A stretch of DNA of 64,000 nucleotides, taken from the NCBI GenBank assembly GCA_016792845.1, contig JAEUKH010000028.1, positions 558,001-622,000 on the forward strand, in the 5' to 3' direction. Both the position numbers and the translations under genes were made by a program. Origin of the DNA: Myxococcales bacterium. GTDB lineage: Bacteria > Myxococcota_A > Polyangia > Polyangiales > Ga0077539. Numbering within the stretch: position 1 is the stretch's first letter; every line of letters starts with the position of its first letter. Under the pieces are notes generated by a model. It was not told the origin of the DNA. It worked only from the letters and a program-made list of their open reading frames with translations, and did not search any database. Of the stretch, positions 58,547-64,000 are shown piece by piece.

Positions 58547-59302
58547 CTAGAAGCCCACGCCGAAGTGAAGCGCGACCTGGAGCAAGAGCGTCATCGGCAA
58601 CCCGTTGTCGAAGGCGTCGAAGCCGTACTCGACCCGGGCCTCGACCGCGGCGACGCGCGATTGCACCGTGGTGGTGGCGCCTATCAAGAACTGGGGCCCT
58701 CGCGGCATCGCCGGCCCCATCTGAGGCGGCATCGCGCCGACCTCGGAGATCGCGTAGGCGTGATCGCGAAACATTGCGAAGCCGAGATAGCCCCCCGCGG
58801 CTTCAAAGACAGAGCTCGGCTCGCGCTCATGAAAGACCCGCGGCGCCGTAACCTGAAACACCGCCGCGAAGGCGCTGCGCTGGAACGAAGGGTTGTCGTT
58901 GGTGACGTCGGGCACCGAGTCGGCCACCAACGACCCGATCTGCGCGAAGCCGCCCAACATCAGCGAAGGCGTCAGCTGAACGACGCCCTGGAGCTCGACC
59001 GCCACGAGCCCCGCCGAGCGGAGGTTCGTCGAACGCAAGAACGAGCCGCCGCCGAAGATCAACCCCCCGCTGATTCGAAACTGGCCGGGTCGCTGCGCGA
59101 CGATGCGCCAGCGGTTGGGCGGCTCGGGCGGCGTCGTTGGCGTTTCTGAAGTAGACGCTCGCGGCGTCGCCACCCGCGGCTCTTCGACCGCTTGGGCCCG
59201 CGCCGCCTTCGGCGAGGCCAGACCCGCCGCCAACGCACAGCCCAAACCCCACGCCCGCACGCGACTCCGGGCTAGCCCCGATGCACCCCTCAGTAACGCC
59301 AT
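58547..59302 (-). CDS. Secreted, probably outer-membrane beta-rich protein
   Basis: 251 residues from ATG 59302. The signal peptide ends KAARAQA. After a Pro/Thr linker the sequence is strand-like (FRISGGLIFGGGSFLRSTN, GLVAVELQGVVQLTPSLMLGGF, TLLLQVALHFGVGF) with a C-terminal Phe, typical of an outer-membrane barrel. No enzymatic residues are seen. It is convergent with ohrR. Confidence 0.68.
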   Translation of the reverse strand: MALLRGASGLARSRVRAWGLGCALAAGLASPKAARAQAVEEPRVATPRASTSETPTTPPEPPNRWRIVAQRPGQFRISGGLIFGGGSFLRSTNLRSAGLVAVELQGVVQLTPSLMLGGFAQIGSLVADSVPDVTNDNPSFQRSAFAAVFQVTAPRVFHEREPSSVFEAAGGYLGFAMFRDHAYAISEVGAMPPQMGPAMPRGPQFLIGATTTVQSRVAAVEARVEYGFDAFDNGLPMTLLLQVALHFGVGF

Positions 59303-59434
59303 AGTGAGGGCACTATGCCACAACCGAACTTTCGATCAAGACCAAAGAATCATAATCACTCGGCGTTACTCGGGCGTGGCCCAAAAGACTGACGCAGGCC
59401 CTGACCTCGCCCTCGCACCGACCGCGCCGAGGGC

Positions 59435-60229
59435 CTACAGGCGCGCCGGGGCGCTGAGAACGTGCAGCACCTCGCCGAAGGCCACCCTGCGCGTCGCGCC
59501 GTCGTCGCCTTCGAGGCGGAGCGCGCCGTCGGCCTCGACGTCGACCGCGAGGCCCTCAAAATCGTCGCCCCGGACGCGCTGCCCGAGCGTCACGCAGCGG
59601 GCCCGGTAGGCCTCGCGGAGCGCCGCGAAACCGTGCGCTTCGAGGGTCTCAAGGTGAGCCTCCCAGCGAGTCAAGATGCGCCCGAGCAGCGCCCCGCGCG
59701 AGAGCGCCAGATCGCCGCTCAGTTGGGCCATCGAGGTCGCCAGGTGCGCCACTTCGGCAGGAAGCGTCGCGCCGAGCACGTTGATGCCGACGCCCGCGAT
59801 GGCGAAATCGAGCGAAGGCCCGGTGAGCGACCCTTCGATCAAGATGCCCGCGAGTTTGCGGCCGCCGACGACGAGGTCGTTGGGCCATTTGATCTGCGGC
59901 GTGTGTTCGGGCGGCACGAGCGCGGCCACGGCCTCGCAGAGCGCGAGCCCCGTCGCGAGGGTGAGCGAGGGCACCTCGGAGAGCGGGCGCCGCGGCCGAA
60001 GAACCGCTGAGAAATACAGGTTCGCGCCGGGCGGTGACTGCCACACGCGCCCGCGACGGCCGCGCCCCGCGGTCTGCGCATCGGCCAGAACCAGAGTGCC
60101 CGCGGCCGCCCCCCGGAGCCCGAGGGCCCGGGCGTCATCGTTGGTGCTGCCGGTCTCGGATTTGAAGATCGTCGGGTGACCGAGCCAGCGCGCGGGGCTG
60201 CGAAAATAGGTGAGATCGTCGGGTGACAC
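59435..60229 (-). CDS. birA: Biotin-[acetyl-CoA-carboxylase] ligase BirA (no DNA-binding domain)
   Basis: 264 residues. Core motifs are STNDDARAL, the biotin-adenylate site AGRGRRGRVWQSPPG, KWPNDLVVGGRKLAGIL and the C-terminal SH3-like domain. The N-terminal helix-turn-helix of the repressor-type BirA is absent, so this is a group I ligase. It attaches biotin to carboxylase subunits. GTG 60229 is directly adjacent to the nadC stop, without a gap, so the two are likely cotranscribed. Confidence 0.94.
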   Translation of the reverse strand: MSPDDLTYFRSPARWLGHPTIFKSETGSTNDDARALGLRGAAAGTLVLADAQTAGRGRRGRVWQSPPGANLYFSAVLRPRRPLSEVPSLTLATGLALCEAVAALVPPEHTPQIKWPNDLVVGGRKLAGILIEGSLTGPSLDFAIAGVGINVLGATLPAEVAHLATSMAQLSGDLALSRGALLGRILTRWEAHLETLEAHGFAALREAYRARCVTLGQRVRGDDFEGLAVDVEADGALRLEGDDGATRRVAFGEVLHVLSAPARL

Positions 60230-61120
60230 TCAGCGCGAGACCGAGACGTCGAGGCCGATGTCGATGGCCCGGGCGCCGTGGGTGAGCGAGCCGATCGAGA
60301 GGATGTCGACGCCGAGCGCGGCCAGGGTCGCGATGCGCTCGCGGGTGATGCCGCCCGAGGCCTCGACCCAGGGCCGCGGCGACGCCTTCGCGATCCGTTG
60401 CATCGCTTCAGCGGTCATGGTGTCGTCGAAATTGTCAAGCATCAAGACGTCGACGCCGATGGCGAGGGCCTCGTCGAGCTGTTCGAACGATTGCACCTCG
60501 CACTCGATGCGCATGGTGTGAGGCGCGTGGGCGCGGGCGCGGGTGACCGCGGCGGTGACGCCCCCCGAGACGGCGATGTGGTTGTCTTTGATGAGCACCG
60601 CGGCGCCGAGATCGTTGCGGTGGTTGTGCCCGCCGCCCATGCGCACGGCGTAGCGTTCGAGGGCCCGCAGCCCGGGGGTGGTCTTGCGGGTGTCGGTGAT
60701 GCGGGTGCGGGCCCCGGCGGGCAAGGCGCGCACGAAATCGCGCGTCCGCGTCGCGGTGCCGCTCATCCGCTGGACGATGTTCAGCGCGACGCGCTCTGCG
60801 CTGAGGACGCTCTGCGCAGGCCCCTCGACCCGCGCGACCTCGGCGCCCTTCTCGACGTGGCTCCCGTCGGCGACGAGCACCTCGAAGCGCACCGCGGGGT
60901 CGAGCCGCGCGAAGACGAAGCCCGCCACGCCGATGCCCGCGAGCACCATGGGCTCACGGCACGAGAACACCCCGCGCGCCGTGGCCTCGCGCGGCACCAC
61001 CGAGCGTGTGGTGACGTCGCCGGAGCCGAGGTCTTCGGCCAACGCCGTGTCGACAATGCGGGCCACATCGAGCGGCGAAAGCTCGGCCGCAGAAGGCAAA
61101 AATCGCAGCGCGTCGTTCAT
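60230..61120 (-). CDS. nadC: Nicotinate-nucleotide pyrophosphorylase (quinolinate phosphoribosyltransferase)
   Basis: 296 residues. Motifs TRKTTPGLRALERYAVRMGGG, HNHRNDLG, IKDNHIA and EASGGI identify NadC. It converts quinolinate and PRPP to nicotinate mononucleotide in NAD synthesis. ATG 61120 gives a family-length N-terminus; the GTG or ATG further upstream is in the leader. The order nadC-birA on one strand is found in other bacteria. Confidence 0.96.
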   Translation of the reverse strand: MNDALRFLPSAAELSPLDVARIVDTALAEDLGSGDVTTRSVVPREATARGVFSCREPMVLAGIGVAGFVFARLDPAVRFEVLVADGSHVEKGAEVARVEGPAQSVLSAERVALNIVQRMSGTATRTRDFVRALPAGARTRITDTRKTTPGLRALERYAVRMGGGHNHRNDLGAAVLIKDNHIAVSGGVTAAVTRARAHAPHTMRIECEVQSFEQLDEALAIGVDVLMLDNFDDTMTAEAMQRIAKASPRPWVEASGGITRERIATLAALGVDILSIGSLTHGARAIDIGLDVSVSR

Positions 61121-61211
61121 CGTGGCACGAGACCGTATACCCACCCGCGCGCAGCGCAACCCCTCTTTTTTGCCGTCACCTCACCGCAGAAGCTAAGACC
61201 CCGAGAGCGTG

Positions 61212-62282
61212 ATGCGCGTCGTGCAAATCTCACTCTTGATCGCAGGGCTCGTCGTGACCGCGACGGCCCGCGCCGACGACCGGTGGACGGCGCCGCACCC
61301 TGGCGTCAGGCACCTCCATCGCCGCGCGGGGGTGAAAGACTTTCACCTGGTCACGGTCGATCTTCGCACGCCGGGCCTGCGGGTCGAGACCACCACCGAG
61401 GCGGAGCTCCAGAGCGTGAGCGGGTCGCGCGGGCACCGCTGGTCGACGACGTCGCAGTTCGCGCGTCGGCACCGCCTCGACATCGCGATCAACGCGAATT
61501 ACTACGACATCTTTCACGCCGCCCTCACGAGCTGCGGCCTCGCCATGGCGCAGGGCCAGAGCTTCAGCTCGGCGTACAGCGACCGCCGCCTCGGGTGTTG
61601 GGAGAGCGTGGGCTTCGGCCCCATGGGGCGCGCCGAATTCTTCGACTCGCACGGGCGCACCTTCGGCCCCGCGCCCTTCGGGTGGGTCCGAGAGGTCGTC
61701 ACGGGGTCGCCGCGGGTGCTGCGCGACGGCCGCGTGGTCGAGGTCACCCACCCGCGCCACGCGCTGCGACGAAACCCACGCACGGTGCTGGGGCTCAACC
61801 GCGATCGCACGGTGCTCTATCTGCTCGTGGTAAACGGTCGAGAGGGGAGAAACCTCGGCCTGACCACCGCCGCAGCGGGAGAAATTCTCGCGAGCTTCGG
61901 CGCCACCGACGCGGTGAACCTCGACGGCGGCGGCTCGTCGACGCTCTACCTCCGCGCCGAGGGCGGCGTGGTGAGCCACCTCGCCGATGGCTCCGAACGC
62001 GGCGTCGCCACCCACCTCGGGCTGGCCTTCGACGCGCCGACCGAGACGTTGCCTGAGACGGGGCCTGAGACGCCCGCAGCGCCCGCAGCGCCCGCAGCGG
62101 TCGCCGCGCGAGGGCCTGTGCGCGGGGCGATGGCGACCCAGACGCCCGAGACGCAGCCGGTGGCGGGGGCCGCGCTGGGGGGGCCGCGCGGAGGCTTGGT
62201 GGGGCTCGCGTTCGGACTCTGGCTCGTCAGCCGCGCTCGATGTCGAGGCCTTCGCCTTCCCAGCCGAGGAAGCCGCCCTTGA
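61212..62282 (+). CDS. Secreted phosphodiester glycosidase (NAGPA/DUF2233 family)
   Basis: 356 residues. The signal peptide ends VTATARA. The domain from residue 45 contains FHLVTVDLRTPGLRV, INANYYDIFHAA and the signature NLDGGGSSTLYLR of the NAGPA family, which hydrolyses sugar-phosphodiester links in mannose-6-phosphate uncovering and in bacterial relatives. After an Ala/Pro/Thr-rich linker a hydrophobic segment and Arg-rich end form a possible membrane anchor. Its 3' end overlaps the convergent thioredoxin gene by 56 bases. Confidence 0.85.
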   Translation: MRVVQISLLIAGLVVTATARADDRWTAPHPGVRHLHRRAGVKDFHLVTVDLRTPGLRVETTTEAELQSVSGSRGHRWSTTSQFARRHRLDIAINANYYDIFHAALTSCGLAMAQGQSFSSAYSDRRLGCWESVGFGPMGRAEFFDSHGRTFGPAPFGWVREVVTGSPRVLRDGRVVEVTHPRHALRRNPRTVLGLNRDRTVLYLLVVNGREGRNLGLTTAAAGEILASFGATDAVNLDGGGSSTLYLRAEGGVVSHLADGSERGVATHLGLAFDAPTETLPETGPETPAAPAAPAAVAARGPVRGAMATQTPETQPVAGAALGGPRGGLVGLAFGLWLVSRARCRGLRLPSRGSRP

Positions 62283-62868
62283 GCCGCGCCGCGGGGAGCC
62301 CCGCCTGACCGAGGAGCTCGAAGGCCTTGCGCACGTCGTCGCCGTTGGCGCGGTCGTAGAGCACCACCGGGCGACGCTCGGCCGCCAGGCTCGGGAGGGC
62401 CGCCTCGAGCGCGTCGAGCGGCACGTTCTTCGCGCCCGGGATGTGCGCGCGCTGAAACACCATCGCCTCGCGGACGTCGACCACCGTGACCCGCTTCGCC
62501 TTGAGCAGCGCCGGGAGCTCCTTGGCCGGAACCTCTTCGTCTGCGCCGGGCAAAAAGGGCTCGACCAGGTCTTCGAGTTCAGTCTCCGAGAGGAGACCCG
62601 GCGCGCTCTTCACCGGGCGCCCCCCTGAGACCACCACGTAGGTCGGGATGTTCTGTACCCGAAAGGCCTGGGCGAGCTCAGGGCTGGTGTCAAGGTTGAC
62701 CCTGACGACCTTGAGCTTCGCGTCGAACCTTCGCGCGATGTTCTCAACGCGCGGCGCCATCTGACGGGCTGAAGGGCTCCGCTCAGAGGTCAACTCGACG
62801 AGGACCGGGAGTTCGCTCTCCATCACTTCGCGACGAAAGCTTGCTGACGAGACGCTCAGAATGGCCAT
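62227..62868 (-). CDS. Thioredoxin-like plus rhodanese-like fusion lacking both catalytic cysteines
   Basis: 213 residues. Residues 1-105 follow a thioredoxin fold (FRREVMESELPVLVELTSE, LKVVRVNLDTSPELAQAFRVQ, IPTYVVVSGGRPV, with cis-Pro in IPTY). The CxxC site is replaced by SERSPSA. Residues 115-210 are rhodanese-like (VTVVDVREAMVFQRAHIPGAKNVPL, LKGGFLGWEG), but the expected Cys in the active-site loop is Asp in VVLYDRANGDD. Both domains should therefore be inactive as oxidoreductase and sulfurtransferase. ATG 62868. No thioredoxin reductase gene is near. Confidence 0.85.
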   Translation of the reverse strand: MAILSVSSASFRREVMESELPVLVELTSERSPSARQMAPRVENIARRFDAKLKVVRVNLDTSPELAQAFRVQNIPTYVVVSGGRPVKSAPGLLSETELEDLVEPFLPGADEEVPAKELPALLKAKRVTVVDVREAMVFQRAHIPGAKNVPLDALEAALPSLAAERRPVVLYDRANGDDVRKAFELLGQAGLPAARLKGGFLGWEGEGLDIERG

Positions 62869-62967
62869 GGCGCGGCTCTCATAACGCAGGCCTCCGCGGC
62901 GCGCTACGGTGAAGCCCGAAACGCCCTTCCCGTCGCGTGCGGGGTGCGCTACCTCGGAGCCCGCGCC

Positions 62968-63714
62968 ATGAGCCTCGTCAGCCGCCGCCGCACAGCCGAG
63001 AGCACCGAGGTCCGCCGCGACTGGCGCGTGGCGCTCCGACGCGGCGCCGCGGGCGCGAGCTTTCTCACCGCCGCCTCGGCGCTCGCCTGGGGCGTCGGGG
63101 GCTGGGCTTGGGCCTTGGCGGGGCTCATGGCCATCCCCGGGGCCTTCACCTTCGTGTCGATCCGTCGCCCGTATGTGGCCGCGTGTCCGGGCTGCGGCGC
63201 GCTGCTCGGCACCGAGGTGTTTCACCTCCCCGACGAGCCCCTCATCGGCCCGAGCTTTCACGAGTACCGCTGCACGAGCTGCGGCATCTACGTCGACGGC
63301 GCGCGCGGCACGGTGCGCGAGGTGCCCTTCTCGCGCTCGCTCGACCACCCCGGCTACACCCTCTGGGCCGACGCGTCGGCGCTCGATTCGCTCGTGTGGG
63401 CCGAGGGGTGCGTGGCGTGCCAGCGCGAGGCCGTGCGGTGGCTGCGGCTCGCCGACCTCGTGAGCGGCGAGCTCAGCGGGCGCGGGGCGGTGCTTCTCAG
63501 CGAGCGACCGGATGGCGAGTTTGTGATCCCGTACTGCGCGGCGCACGGCGAGGGCGAGTCGTCGACGGCGCGCACGGTGGTGGTGGCGCGGGCCGGGGCG
63601 CGGCTCACGGTGCAGTTCATGAGCTACGCGGTGTATCGCGGCTTTCTCGACGACAACCGCGATCGCGTCGATGTGACCGTGCGCTCGAGCGCGCTCGACG
63701 CGCCGCAGCCGTAG
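62968..63714 (+). CDS. Membrane-anchored zinc-ribbon-like protein
   Basis: 248 residues from ATG 62968; GTG 62944 is a possible earlier start. Two hydrophobic segments (FLTAASALAWGVGGWAWALAG and onward to residue 62) near the N-terminus are followed by two CxxC pairs, CPGCGALLG and CTSCGIYVDG, likely binding one zinc, and a later CVACQREAV. The rest is soluble with no recognised motif. The family is unknown to me; it starts about 100 bases from the divergent thioredoxin gene. Confidence 0.7.
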   Translation: MSLVSRRRTAESTEVRRDWRVALRRGAAGASFLTAASALAWGVGGWAWALAGLMAIPGAFTFVSIRRPYVAACPGCGALLGTEVFHLPDEPLIGPSFHEYRCTSCGIYVDGARGTVREVPFSRSLDHPGYTLWADASALDSLVWAEGCVACQREAVRWLRLADLVSGELSGRGAVLLSERPDGEFVIPYCAAHGEGESSTARTVVVARAGARLTVQFMSYAVYRGFLDDNRDRVDVTVRSSALDAPQP

Positions 63715-63835
63715 CCGCAGGGGCGGGGTGGGCATACTGTCGCTCGCGGCTTGCGAGTCGGCGCGGGGCGGGTGATCCTCGTGTGGCTTCGGGGTCGGCG
63801 AGTGCGCCGTGTGACCGAGCTGAGGGAGTGCGGTG

Positions 63836-64000
63836 GTGAGCCTTCGTCGCGCAGGGTTGGGGTCGTGGGTGGGTCTTTTGGGTGCTTCGCTCGGGGCATG
63901 CGCCGACGATTCGGGCTTCGTGCAGCCCGACGCCGCGGTGGCCGACGCCGCGCTCAGCGACCGGGGCGCGGCCGACGTCGGGCGCGATGCGCCGCCTGCG
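63836..64000 (+). CDS. Asp/Ala-linker lipoprotein, 3'-truncated by window edge
   Basis: 55 codons are visible. GAGGGAG lies 8 bases upstream of GTG 63836; an adjacent in-frame GTG at 63833 is also possible. The signal ends LLGASLGAC, the lipobox, and is followed by a DAAVADAALSDRG linker like those of other lipoproteins in this window. The functional domain is beyond the end. Confidence 0.72.
   Translation, partial: MSLRRAGLGSWVGLLGASLGACADDSGFVQPDAAVADAALSDRGAADVGRDAPPA

Overview
The window is very GC-rich, almost fully coding DNA from a member of the Myxococcota, most likely a Polyangiia-type bacterium. The taxonomic call is an inference from four things: many lipoproteins whose lipobox is followed by Asp/Ala/Gly linkers (VDAG, RDVxALDV and similar), C-terminal tails resembling the MYXO-CTERM sorting signal, a LexA-type operator fitting the Myxococcus consensus as I recall it, and a pilB-pilT-pilC-pilS gene order like that of M. 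xanthus.

Layout. 1-5.9 kb: end of a xanthine dehydrogenase large subunit coupled to an NhaA antiporter that carries a C-terminal TrkA-C (RCK_C) domain, then a convergent DAG-repeat lipoprotein, an outer-membrane protein and an HNH nuclease. 5.93-6.82 kb: about 0.9 kb without a protein gene, holding a tRNA-like cloverleaf, a tRNA-like minihelix, short repeats and a palindrome. 6.8-9.0 kb: RlpA-like lipoprotein and a metallophosphoesterase/multihaem cytochrome. 9.3-12.4 kb: translation operon rpsP-khpA-rimM-trmD-SPOUT methyltransferase-rplS. 13-19.4 kb: heterodimeric ABC exporter, M48 peptidase with a TerB-like tail, TrmO. 19.5-23.3 kb: a 1256-residue protein made almost entirely of TPRs. 23.3-25.6 kb: imuA-imuB SOS cassette behind a LexA box. 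25.8-27.8 kb: a GT-C type membrane glycosyltransferase. 27.8-28.9 kb: REP hairpins, G-rich heptamer repeats and a RAYT transposase.

29-45.9 kb is a long run of secreted proteins and lipoproteins (two NHL propellers, a BNR-like MYXO-CTERM protein, a formylglycine-enzyme-like lipoprotein, a transglutaminase/TPR lipoprotein, a large Asp-linker lipoprotein) mixed with metabolic genes (PaaZ/BoxD-like aldehyde dehydrogenase, saccharopine reductase family, GH13). 45.9-57.0 kb: an FHA sigma-54 activator, pgsA, the type IV pilus motor genes and, divergent from pilB, an FHA protein plus a Ser/Thr kinase. 57-64 kb: a Cys-rich lipoprotein, ohr-ohrR, nadC-birA, a phosphodiester glycosidase, and a thioredoxin-rhodanese protein that has lost both catalytic cysteines.

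The points most worth a second look are the tRNA-like elements upstream of the HNH gene, the REP/RAYT locus with GTAG-headed hairpins, the FHA/kinase pair facing the pilus motor genes, the double-dead thioredoxin-rhodanese, and the NhaA-RCK_C fusion. I found no CRISPR array, rRNA gene, prophage or recognisable anti-phage operon. All functional calls rest on motif reading by eye, with no database search.
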